Assembly (NCBI GenBank): GCA_027605045.1
Contig: JAQFWX010000134.1
Span: 1 to 64,000 of the forward strand
Reading direction: 5' to 3'
DNA: 64,000 nt
DNA from: Phallus indusiatus
Taxonomy: Eukaryota; Basidiomycota; Agaricomycetes; Phallales; Phallaceae
Positions within the stretch are counted from its first letter, which is position 1, and each line of letters opens with the position of its first letter. Positions 48,241 through 58,541 of the stretch are shown in pieces. The translations under genes were made by a program, and so were the position numbers. The notes beneath the pieces were generated by a model. That model was not told the DNA's origin and did no database searches. It saw only the letters and a list, made by a program, of their open reading frames with translations.

Positions 48241-49620
48241 ACATATAGAGTCAAAGATGGCGGACCATTTTTCCACTGCGGAACTGGGGAGAAGCCAGCA
48301 AGCTTGGATCTCGGGCACGTCTCCTGCCTTCGGAAAATCCGATGTCTCTATGCAATCCGAATGCAACTCAAACTCGATCGGCACATGACCGAAAAATTTC
48401 CATTTTCCAACCCCTAATGATGCGACAATATTCCCCTCCAAGTTGTTTTGAGAAGGTTTCAGCACACAAAGTATAACTTTCCAAGCCAGTGGACCCGATT
48501 GAAAGCATCGAGTGCGGATGTAAAATCCCCAGACCAGACCTAAAAAAGAAAAACTGTAAACCGCGTGATTCATAAAACTTGACGAGGAAATTTTGTTTCA
48601 TATCTTTGGCCACAAATTCTATACCAATGGCGAGACCCGATTGCAACCTTTGTAGCATATCTGGAACGGACCAATTCAGCTCGAAACCGTGCGTAGTGTC
48701 AACAACGGCGAGCGTTTCTGAGAGAAATGAGGGCAGTCTTAAGCCATGTCTGATCTCCATGCGTGTATGTGTCGCACGAGCAAGCCTACGACGAGGTGGA
48801 AGGAGTCTTAAGTCTGCCCGTCGAATTCGGTCAAAGTAGTTGTTAAAACCTTTCTCAGCGCATGCCAAGTACCATTCATCTCGAACATCTGGAGTTGGAG
48901 GTAGTTCGTCGAGATAGGTTTGTAGCAAAAGATGTCGTGTGCTGGTTTTTGACTGCTCGTCCGCTTGTGTCGAGTGGAGAATGATCCAGGTCGGGGGTGT
49001 TTTGTACCCCATTCAGAAATCATAAAATTCGACGACAGGACCTATGGGTAAATTTGTTCTTTTACGAGCCTCGATAGATTCGCGAATAGCGTCTACAATG
49101 CATGGTGTTATCTGTTGACGACGAGAGGCCAACATGATACGGTCAATCTTAATCAAGGAAGATTTGACTCAAAGTGAGCTTAAATTCTGTCGACAGTCCT
49201 TTTTAATTACTTACTAAATCTAAAATTTCCATTGTGAGGTCACAACAAGACTTGGCCTTGTCGAGGTTTTCTGCGAGATCATGGAAGGAACAGGTGCGGG
49301 ACGAGGGCCGGTAAGAATCCACCTTCGTTTTATAAATTCAATATTCAGTGAATATGCAGGTAACAATGACTAGAATTACAGCAACATATACAAAAATCAT
49401 AGGGATAGGATAGGATAAAGACCACAAAACGACGGTGAATGTCCAGATAATGAAAAAGGTCAAGAGTCATCATAGGGGGTACTGACTCGGACAGGGACAA
49501 TGAAATTGGCCACACAAGCGTCCAAATCTCCAAATTATTCTTCTCCCATGAGACTCTTTCAGAATACGAGCCCTGTGTTCATGATTGCTAGCAGCGTGTC
49601 CGATAGTCCTGGGATCCGAA
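48241..49620 (-). pseudogene. Unrecognised family (copy B), better preserved, with an in-frame TGA
   Basis: Readable order: ACVANFIVPVRV (near 49500), DSYRPSSRTC and HDLAENLDKAKSCCDLT, a GTAAGT donor, then MLASRRQQITPCIVDAIRES, RTNLPIGPVVEFYDF, TGA at 49013-49015, MGYKTPPTWIILHS, RHLLLQTYLDELPPTPDVRD, WYLACAEKGFNNYFDRIR, FELNWSVPDMLQRLQSGLAI, an intron with donor GTCAAG near 48585, and KVILCVLKPSQNN through DVPEIQACWLLPSSAVEKWS to a stop at 48238. At the TGA the paralogue at 46875 reads AGA (Arg), so the stop looks like a CGA-to-TGA change. The last part also needs a frame change near 48480. It could still be expressed from the downstream ATG at 49012. Function unknown. Confidence 0.5.
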
Positions 49621-50524
49621 TAAATCTTATAGTCTTTTCCGCCCTGTACCAAAACCGATCAAGTTATATATACCATCGCATAATCAACTCCGAGTCGACC
49701 AGAAGTATATTGTATATTGTGCCACTTCAAATGTTGACGACGACTGTGGTCTGAAGGCAGTCCGAAAGCAGAGAAGGTGCCGTTCCGGGCACCAATGCCT
49801 TGAGCTCACGGGCGCCAGAGCACACTGCAGGTTGCTCTCTCCGTCATCGCACTCAACTGCCACTGCCACCCATGGTTAAAGTCAGCAGCCAATGAGACGC
49901 GTCGAACGCGAGTTCGCTGCGCCTTCAGAGCTTAAACATTTAGTATGACACGCCAACTGGGATTTGACTGGTGCAGTCTGGCGTCATAAATTGTAAAGGT
50001 AAATTGACACAGACCAGCATTTTCAGCTTATTTATATTGTTAAGTCCATGCATCAAGGTCGTGTGGTTGTAGGCAGAAGACAATAAGCGAGTGGATTGAT
50101 TGTCCAAAGTGGTTGAGGGACAAAAGTCAAGTAACGCATTAATTGATTGAGGCACTCAGGGCGTCCTTCTCAGCGCGCGTGGGCTCACGACGAAGTTACA
50201 GCGACATCGGAGTTTCGGTGAATATTTCCATATTCTCGTTTTTACCAACTACTCGTCGCTCATTTTGTGTACATATCATTTTGTCACAACACCATAAGCT
50301 CCCAAGCCTTTGCGCGTCGTTTATCGTACTTGTCTGATCTCTCTAGTAGATCTGCTCGAATTGGGGGGCGAAACAGGCGAGGCAGGTCCACCCGAACTAA
50401 ACGAGTCGACCAGTTTCGTCGATTTCCTTTGTTACTGTGGTTATAACACTCTGACAGCTACTTCATCGTGATCCTCTATCCAAGCCTCGCGTGGATAAGG
50501 GATGAGGTTGTTCAACCCAGAGCC
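49621..50524. other. Intergenic region, nothing recognised
   Basis: About 900 bp with only short ORFs on both strands; the 5' end of copy B may extend slightly into it. Confidence 0.35.
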
Positions 50525-51056
50525 ATGTGGATGATGGGCCACGCTATCCCCGCAGCCGTAGACCGTGTCAAGGTCTGTTGCTCATGCAGGTTGGGTTCTC
50601 TTCTTAGCACAAATGCTATTCTAAGTGACTGATCTTTTCATAATACAGGAGACAACGCGTCCTCCCCCCCAAACGAGGAACAAGGAGGAGCGTCATCCCT
50701 CAAGGCCTCATCCCTCCTTGGGACTCGGAGGAAGAACGGGCTCGATTCCTTCGGCGAGAGTGAGCTTCTAAAGTATTTTGTTATGCCAACACATTTGGAA
50801 AACCATGCATCTAACAGTTCTTTCCTGCGCCGCCGTCAGCAATCTACACGGCCACAATCACCCCCGCCCCTACAATACCAACCAATACCGCAACCATCGT
50901 TACCTACCACAACATCATGACCGTGACCAACCCCAATACCGCAACCAACCCCAATACCGCAACCAACCCCAATACCGCAACCAACCCCAATACCGCAACC
51001 AACCCCAATACCGCAACCACCCCCAATACCCCGACCTCCTACCACCATTACGATAA
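50525..51056 (+). CDS. Small Arg/Tyr/Gln repeat protein, hypothetical
   Basis: Three exons (50525-50589, 50649-50759, 50840-51056) give 130 codons in phase with standard GT-AG introns. The N-terminus is GHAIPAVDRVKVCCSCR with a C-C-x-C cluster, followed by a basic stretch RQRVLPPKRGTRRS and PWDSEEERARFLRR. The C-terminal exon encodes HPRPYNTNQYRNHRYLP and then tandem PQYRNQ hexapeptides from an 18-bp minisatellite, ending PDLLPPLR. No signal peptide or membrane segment. Coding status rests on consistent phase and on the repeat staying in frame; it may instead be a chance ORF. Confidence 0.4.
50931..51036 (+). repeat. 18-bp minisatellite (hexapeptide-coding)
   Basis: Five near-identical 18-bp units (CCCCAATACCGCAACCAA) plus a partial unit, with changes confined to the last one. 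The unit is a multiple of three and is read as PQYRNQ in the frame of the surrounding gene model. Confidence 0.95.
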
Positions 51057-51298
51057 CCACTACGATAACAATTACAAGAACATTTGGTACTTAAAGTCAT
51101 CGATATTAATCTCACGCATATCCCCGTAGAAAACAACATGCTTACACAACGCTAACGCTTCCTAATGAGAATGGTTCTTCGTCATGTCTATCAACTGTCG
51201 TATAAATACCGTGCTTTTTGTAGTATTCATCTTCTCCTCCTCAGTTATTCATTATTACTGAGGAGGTGTTTATTGTTTTGTTCATTTTATGATTTTTA

Positions 51299-51462
51299 CA
51301 GCGGTTCTCAAAAACCTTGTCAGCGCGATTTTTTTTTTTTTTTGATTCCGCCCCCCTTTTTTTTCAGCTTTCATCGAGCAAGTCCTGGGTTCGGCACCTA
51401 TCGGCCCAGGCAAGAAAAAAAAATAAAAAATTCCGCACTGACAAGGTTTTTGAGAACCCCTG
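51299..51462. mobile_element. 164-bp MITE with TA target duplication (Tc1/mariner-like termini)
   Basis: Terminal inverted repeats of 28 bp (51299-51326 and 51435-51462) match at 26 positions; each starts CAGSGGTTCTCAAAAACCTT when read inward. The element is flanked by TA on both sides (51297-51298 and 51463-51464). The interior has T and A runs, no coding capacity. A CAG start plus TA duplication is characteristic of non-autonomous Tc1/mariner/pogo elements. It lies 150 bp from a broken segmental duplication. Confidence 0.8.
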
Positions 51463-51614
51463 TAACTTCATTTTGTAACGTCTTCTTTCTAAGGTCTGTA
51501 TAATACATCTAGTTATTCATTAATACTAAGGAAGTGTCCTCGTTCTAAGTTGTCCGCATTATGTCTGCTAATTAACATCCCCGACTCCGAGAATTGAATT
51601 GAGATGTAGTTTAC

Positions 51615-53225
51615 ATTTACCAAGTAAACTAGACATATGTAGAAAACGGTTCAAGCCATCAAACAATCCGTATTCTCTGGAAGCTGTATGTTCCGCTAGC
51701 GCGAAAGCTGCACCAAACAGAAATTAGAATGAAAATCTTTTCGTAGACACTTAGTCACAATACGGAGGTCATTGTCTTATAATAAAGAATCAATCTAATA
51801 GCCTAATTTTCGAATAAGCTACTAGTAAAGCACGATAAAAACAATGTCAACGGAACGCTAAAATTGATTATCTGCAAGAAGCGACATATCGGGGAACACG
51901 CAACTTGTAAATTAGATGTAAATTATGTTGTATATGAAATAAAACGACTGGTTCAACTACCTGGAATGATCCAGGATTGGAACTTTGCGGCAGTCGTATA
52001 TTTCAATTTTGCGTTGTTTATAATTATCCGCAACTAGTGAGTTCCTGGAAATTATTGTGAAAATGATACAACCTATTAAGTATCAAGGCCCTGAAGAGTG
52101 TAAGGCATAATGACATCTTACGAGAGTAAATGTCATTGACGACGGCTTGAGTTGAAGGAAGGGATATAAATCGTTTGAAGTTGGCGGATATCGCCATGTA
52201 TAGGGAATATTAACGTATGTACTAAACGGCTTGTACAAACATACCTCCAACGCACTGGACAGTATATTCACGTCGTCACTATCCCTCATGGCCAACATCT
52301 GTTTTATCAGGTTAACGGATTCTGGGGGTGCGCCGGTTAGAGGGTTCCAACTATGAGTCAGCGCCGCTGCAAGTTCCAAATAATTCGTAGCAAAAAGTCG
52401 TAGACATTTTATGGCTAATAGCTCGCACATTAGGAAGCGTGAGTGATTGAGACTGGAATGAGCGAGGTTGTCTTCTGCTAGATGCCGAAAATGCGCTCGG
52501 ACAACGAGACAAGCATAAACCAGAGCTAGATTTCTTTATCTTCCGCACTTTAACACCAAAGGTCTGATAGTGAAGTTTACGTCAGAAGCAGTTAGCTGTC
52601 TAGTAATGAGAGCGTAGTGTCGTCAACAGAAACTCAGCCTTCAAGTCAACTGTGTAATGACCCTTTCCGTCATACTCCTGGCATGGCGCACTCGCAACAA
52701 TATTACTGACATCGACCCCAGTGAGGAAACATCTTCTCGGGGTCTCTTACCCAGTCAATCCACTGCTCGATCTCGCGACGCGCCTTCTCGCCATCCGTCT
52801 CAACATACTTGACAGAAGCCAATGTTAATACGGTGTCAACCGATAGTTATAAAGGATGAATATGGTGCCAATCTGCTCGATTTTCCAAAGCGCAAGTTTC
52901 GTACATATGTTTTCCTAGCTAGAGTAATGAGTGCACATGATTAACCCGCGTCAACGAGAAATAACCAAAAATGGCATCTTTTTTTTAATATATGGATGAG
53001 CGAATATACTCATGTCGATGTGAGATGAGTTTCGGAAAGACTAGATCCATCTTGTGAGAAGAACTTGCCGCCGAGAAAGGTGGTCATGAACTTGGACTAC
53101 GACAGCGATTGAGTGAACTTGTGGAAAGCGCGTGTGTTTATGCACGCGTCCGCGTCATACGTAACAGGCTGGAGCGTGGCTGGACTTGGAGTAGAATGGG
53201 CAATGCAAAACATATTCTTATTGAG
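51615..53225 (-). pseudogene. Partial duplicate of the yvc1 5' half
   Basis: This segment matches 45170-46668 base for base over most of its length, same orientation, about 6.5 kb away. It covers yvc1 exons 1-7 only; the pore region is absent. Lesions: TTA to TAA in the exon 3 equivalent (near 52535), a 3-nt loss in ACTATAATCAG, a changed exon 4 donor, and a roughly 150-bp insertion at about 52670-52818 inside exon 2. Exon 3 still reads MCELLAIKCLRLFATNYLEL and THSWNPLTGAPPESVNLIK. A truncated product is possible but unlikely to work as a channel. Confidence 0.85.
52670..52818 (-). other. Foreign insertion inside the yvc1 copy
   Basis: Absent from the parent locus and visibly richer in GC. 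On the minus strand it reads ASVKYVETDGEKARREIEQW then IDWVRDPEKMF, an open, charged, coding-like frame ending in TAA, with a GTAAGA donor inside. It looks like a captured exon piece of an unknown gene. Confidence 0.45.
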
Positions 53226-53454
53226 GGTATAATTAAGATGACTACGTGAGACAGATGCATGCCACGTCTTGTCTCAGTTATGCAAGCGGGGATGAAGAAA
53301 AAAGAACTACATAAGAGTCAAACCACGGAAACGAACGATAAAAGAGAGAGAGGGTTGACAAATGAAAAAGAGGGAATATTGATATTGCGAAAGAAATATC
53401 AGAAGAATAGCAGAAAAAGTCATTATGAATCATGCAGTTAATGTTCATTGGTCA

Positions 53455-55071
53455 TTAATGCTCATCAGGTATCTCTCCCGCACTGACTGCTTCAAAAGAT
53501 GGTGGCTCTATGGTGAGGGATGTTTGAAGCATATTGACAAGATCCTCAAGTTCAGCGTCTGCACCAATGTTTGGGTTAGTTTCCGACTCAATCGCATTTT
53601 CTACGACAACCGATTCGTCTGCTTGGGGCTCGTGGGTGATGCTTGACGGACTCCCGTTAAGGATGAGGACGTGGGTATCCTCTGTTCCGGAAACCTGTTC
53701 CACTTCTGCTGGTTCCTGAGATACAGAATATAAAGTTTAAGAAAAGTGCCTACGACATCTCATATTTAAATTATCTCACATGCATTCCTGATAGATTGGC
53801 ATCTACCCGCTCTGGCTCCTCAACCAGTCTATGGGGTTCGTCCGCGAAATCGTTATCGTAATTTTCAATTTCTTCCTCTCCTTTTGAAATTTGATCTTCT
53901 GTCTTACCATCTTCAACTTCAGACGACCCATGAACTAGGGATACGTCACTGTCAGTCTGTATGGGGATGGCCGCCTCGGAGCTGTGAGCTTCTAAATTGT
54001 TATTCTGTGCTACATTCGCAGTGGCAGGTCGCGAAGTCGTTTTGACTGTTGATCTACTCGCGCCAACCACCTTCGAAGCGGGTGCGGAAGGTTTGATGGT
54101 AGGCTTGGTGACGGCGGCCGATTTGGGACTGCGTGAGGTGGTAGGGGGTGTCACTCCAGATCGCATCTTTGATGCAGATGCAGCAGTAGGCTTTGTCAAA
54201 TCGGTAGTAAGTTTACGCTTTGGTTTCTCAACAGGTGGGGGCGGAGGATGGTTTCTGGAGCGGGCAAGGGAGGCAGCGGTTGGGGTGTATAAATGACTGG
54301 GAGTCTTTGGACGCGTAAGGGGCGACCTCGTACTAACTTCTGAAGGAGATTTGGCACGACTTGGTGTAGAAACTAGAGGACTCGATGTAATATTTCGAGG
54401 AGTGCCTGTTGACTTCAGCGGTGTCTTTGTAGGGGTAGAAATAGACGTTCTGGCAACGGACTTTGCCGAAGTTGGTGCAGTCTTTGAGGGTGTAGTTTTG
54501 ATAGATGTCTTGGAAGTCGTTGAAGTATTAGCAGATGTAACTTTAGGAATGGTTTTGGGAGTGGTTTTAGGAGTGGCTTTAGGAGTGGCTTTAGCTACTG
54601 TTGAGGTCGTTCCTGGCTTAGACTTTGCATCGACTGGAACATTCTGATCAACCGCCACTATCACTGGCGTCGGGGTTGCGGGAGTCGGGGGAGTAATTTG
54701 GACAGGAGGGATGGATTCAATTACATTCTCATGAGGAGAAGAGTCTGAAGATACCTCCACCACGGCGGATTCTTTCCGAAGATCTGGTAAAGGTGACACG
54801 CTCGGTGCATGATCGATAGCAACGGGAGGTGTAGACTTCGGCGGCCATTCGCGCCTTTCCTTTACCTCTTCTAATGAGGAATCGCCAGTGCGATGACTTG
54901 TCACGCTCGATGTTCTCGGAATAATGGGGACCGTTGACGGGGAAGAGGCAGCTTTTTGCTTTTCAAACTGGCCGATGAGATTAGCCACAGTTTTGCGGGG
55001 TCGCTCGTCAGGAAGAGGCCTAAATAATCGCTAAATCTTAAACAAATATAAAGATATATCCACACTCACAT
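53455..55071 (-). CDS. Thr/Pro/Lys-rich disordered protein, unknown function
   Basis: Exons 55071-55070, 55019-53780 and 53715-53455 give 500 aa. The start codon is split by an intron: AT at 55071-55070 and G at 55019. The N-terminus PLPDERPRKTVANLIGQFEK is the only ordered-looking part (short amphipathic helix). The body is dominated by TP/TK/SP repeats (ATPKATPKTTPKTIPKV), a PPPPPVEKPKRKL stretch and an acidic tail (GEEEIENYDNDFADEP). Such composition is seen in microtubule- or cortex-associated scaffold proteins, but no domain is recognised, so no function is assigned. If the start intron is not used, translation would begin at MANLIGQ (54988). Confidence 0.65.
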
Positions 55072-55195
55072 GTTTCCGACGACGAGACAAAACAAGACGA
55101 GCTCTGACTTGGAACAAGGGACGCTGTGGGTGTTTGCTTACTTATTTGCGTGTTATACTCCGTGTGTCACGTGCGAAATGTGAATATTTACGTCC

Positions 55196-55992
55196 ATGTT
55201 CGACGACTACGAATTCGTCACTTCGCGAGGTTCTCTTCAAATTCGATATTTCAATGCGTTGCCTGAATGCAATACAGCTGGCGCAGTCAAATTAGCGGTT
55301 TTCTTACATCCCTGGTCGCCGTTGGGTGGAAACATGCATGACCCGTGCGTGAGGACAGCCGTGTGCACCCGGGGGTGCCCTTAATAATTTTGTGCTTTAT
55401 TAGCGTTCTCTCGATGATTAGACGCGTTTTCTTGGCTAAAGGCTTCAGTGTATTGACGTATAACTCCCGATTTTCCATGACTGGTCTCCCAGAAGCCCAA
55501 GATCTTAAAGAACTCGTGCGCGGAACAATAACGAAACTCGGGCGTATCGACGTCCTCGTTTTAGTGGTAAGGAATAATTAATCGACCGCCCGTCAGTCTT
55601 AAATGATTTATAGATAACAGGGCTATTCACACGGATCGCTTGCGGCATCATTGCATCCTCTCTTACCGCTCCCGACCAAGACATTCCATGTTTTGGTATC
55701 ATATCCCTTAGGCGTTAGAAGTCTTCTCACAATTTTCAATGGCTCGGCATATGAATCCGGCTTGAAACAGCTTCTTCAAGAAGTAGACTCCAACGTTCTG
55801 GTCCTATACGGCGATCAGGACCAGTTCACTTCTCTTCGCAATTATGAACAATGGACCGCCAGTTTGAAAGGCATTGCAAAAGGTCAATTTCTAGCTCATA
55901 TGGTTGCCAACACGGATCACTTTTGGAAAGACACAGGTGGCGAACAGCTGTGTCTGGTTATCAGCCAGTGGTTGAATAAAACGGTACCCTGA
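55196..55992 (+). CDS. Alpha/beta hydrolase-like protein
   Basis: Exons 55196-55344, 55404-55566 and 55621-55992, 227 aa. Sequence order fits the fungal hydrolase family with strand LAVFLHPWSPLGGNM, FSVLTYNSR, nucleophile elbow GYSHGSLAAS (G-x-S-x-G), then NVLVLYGDQDQFT (acid) and VANTDHFWKD (His). Relatives usually have a Gly-rich loop of the type GVGGSxGWPSF after NSR; here the frame continues directly to FSMTGLPEAQDLKELV, so this loop seems shortened. Substrate unknown. Divergent from the disordered protein with 124 bp between starts. Confidence 0.75.
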
Positions 55993-56126
55993 AACTTTTT
56001 TAGGAAAAACAATTTATGTACAAGTACATCAACCAAAAACGCCTATTTGATTGACGTCAGATTTTCAAACTACTAATGTAAATGAATTCCAGAGCTTTGG
56101 GAAGCGAAAGCTCGGGATGTGAGAGT

Positions 56127-58248
56127 CTAGGCAAACCCTTCGAGTATGCCGTTATAGGCAGGCTAGAAAAGACAACGGCGATGATGAGACCTAGTCTTAA
56201 AATTGTCTTTAGATGTTACCTTGATCAAGAGGTTGGAGTCCCATGGGCAGGCATCACCCTGACCGGGGAAGGTGCCAGGAACCCAGGAGTACTAGTAAAT
56301 TAAAAGATATATCAAGTCTCCGCGCTCTGCCTGACAGCTAAGACGGATGAATTACCTTGTCGGTGTAATCCCAAATAGTACTAGGTTGCCGGTCAGGAAT
56401 TTGGCATCAAATGAAAGATGGCTGTACATACACTCCGATGCATCCTTCAACGTTGTTGCAGGCGGTGATGACACTTTCGTAATCGGCTTGTTGTTGAGCA
56501 AGGAGCGCGTCAGTCTCGGGCAAAGTCCTGTACCATTAATCAGGACGTCTTATTGAGTTTTAAGGAGTATGCTGTAATGTCACATACATTCCTATGTATA
56601 ATATGTCAATGAGACATCAAACAGAACTCCCTATTGAATACTCACGGATGTCAAGTTCAGTGATGGCGACTTCAACGCCCAGGGCCGCGTAGGTTTGCAG
56701 CTGTTGTTCAAGATCAGTTGGAACCTGTCCAACAATCAAGTCTGAACATGCGTGTCAACATGTCTGGAAATAAAATGATATATAAAAAATATAGTTACGG
56801 CCTTGAACACCAATACCGTCGAGAGGAACACCTTGTGCCTTCAGACTCGTGACAAGGTCGACTAAACCAGTCGCCTTGGGACCGGCGTATTCGATGTTAT
56901 ATTCTAGATTGGTTCAGTAACTGCAAGTGATTATCGAAAAGACTGGTTCTGACCGTTGATGTACAGTTTGGCATTGGGGTCAGCCTCACGGGCGGTTTGC
57001 AGAGCAATAGAGATGTATTCAATACCAATGTTGTCGTAAAAGACATCAGTACGCAAAGTTCCTTTATTGCAATGTGAGTCAGTTTGTATATATATAAGAA
57101 CAATAATGCTTACCATTATCATTGAAGGGTTCGTTGACAACATCTTTCATTATCGTTATCGTTATACTCGTGGAAATTTAGCTCGAAAAAAAATTCGACT
57201 CACCCCAGCAGTAAACTTGTCCTTTGTAGTGGCCGGCAACGTTGGTTATGTGGTTCTTCATGGCAGCAGTCAAAGTAGCGTTAGTCCAAGTACCACTAGT
57301 AACCCTGATTTTAAAAAGTTAAAATATTTTCGGAAGAGGAAGTAAACTATTTGTGTAATACCATGAAGGTAATTGACTGTACCACACTTGAGGAATTTAA
57401 TTATGAGCCGAAAAGTTTAAAGAGATGAGACAGAGACATACCGAGGTTGTGGCCACGAACAATTTGACCGTTGGCCTTAGCAAGGTCTAAAACTTGATCA
57501 CCACCAGAGAAAGTAAAGGTGTTTTGCTCCGGCTCAGTAGCATCCTAGTCTAGGGATTACCAACATGCATATATGCGTATAAAATGAATTATACCCACCC
57601 ATTTCATACTGTTTCCGGGAGTAATTTGACCAAATTCATTGGTATCGTTAAGGATCTTCAGGTAGGCGGCATCGGTGAATTCTAAAGACATGGTTCAGTC
57701 TATATACTTCGCAAGTGCAGAACAGTTACCTACCTGGGTTGTCAGTGGCCGATCCGAAGTATTTTTTGCCAGCCTTCTTAGCAGCCAAGTTTAGACCTGG
57801 GCCAGTGGGTTGGCCGACTATACCAGTGGAAACAGGAGTGCCTCCCCCTGGGTTAGATGACGATGGGTTTGATTGAGAAGGAGAAGGAGATGGTTGAGTG
57901 GGAGTAGAGGTGGACTACGTGTGGATGCATTAGGCTTATACGCTTATGACCTATTATTCCAAGCTTACAGGAAGGCACTGGGAGTAGTATGGGTTACTAT
58001 AAACGCAAGTGGCACCGGAAACACAAGTAGTAGCACCTAAAAAAATTATTCAAGAGGGCGATATAATTGGACACCTTATTCACGATTTACCTGACCAACC
58101 CTCACCACCTTGATAAAAACTAGATGAGCTCATTTTTCATTTGGTTTGAGGAACATTACACACCGCATTGTCCCCAGACAGCGGATTGGGCGAAAACTGA
58201 TGGTGCGGCGAGAGCGACGATCGCAATGAACTGAGCCAAGGCGTACAT
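56127..58248 (-). CDS. Secreted endo-1,4-beta-xylanase GH10 with N-terminal CBM1
   Basis: Cleaves xylan backbones outside the cell. Seventeen exons, 1236 nt, 411 aa: 58248-58164, 58108-58091, 58036-57969, 57914-57734, 57681-57599, 57544-57442, 57386-57362, 57304-57204, 57143-57114, 57061-56954, 56903-56799, 56741-56646, 56591-56588, 56527-56432, 56380-56356, 56291-56220, 56162-56127. Signal peptide [23 protein letters not shown]1 with conserved aromatics and Cys ([24 protein letters not shown]); Ser/Pro linker; GH10 barrel with [14 protein letters not shown], acid/base Glu in DVVNEPF, nucleophile Glu in ITELDIRMTLPETDA, and [20 protein letters not shown] 4-nt microexon (GAAT) supplies parts of the Arg-Met codons after the nucleophile. 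Length and order are typical for agaricomycete xylanases. Confidence 0.93.
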
Positions 58249-58541
58249 ATTCCCTTTTTTTGTCTGGCTTTGGGGGTGATGTAAATTGGAGCTGAAAAAT
58301 CTCAAATATTATATAGTCGTTGGGGAGCTCGCGGGGAAATAGTTCGCTAAAAGACACTCATGACGCGTCTCAGCGTGTTATGAGCTGCATACTGCTGGAA
58401 CCGATTTTCAACCGCCACTGTTCAGCTGGATTATGCGGTTTATCTCCGGATTGACATTTTGACTGTCAAGCGTACTGCATGTTGATTTAGTATTTACATT
58501 GACCTACTAAATTTAGCTTCGAAAAGGTCAGATGGCATAGA

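Noticed and set aside
50931..51036. Regular short repeats as a CRISPR array
   Set aside because: The units are directly adjacent with no unique spacers, in a eukaryotic genome; it is a minisatellite.
51057..51298. Second small gene downstream of the repeat protein
   Set aside because: Only short ORFs without splice or family support; the stretch leads directly into the MITE.
54351..54647. 98-codon plus-strand ORF rich in Val/Gly
   Set aside because: Antisense shadow of the Thr/Pro/Lys-rich repeats of the minus-strand gene.
56527..56646. Apparent frameshift between xylanase exons 12 and 13
   Set aside because: Resolved by the 4-nt microexon GAAT, which restores both phase and the conserved RMTLPETD sequence.
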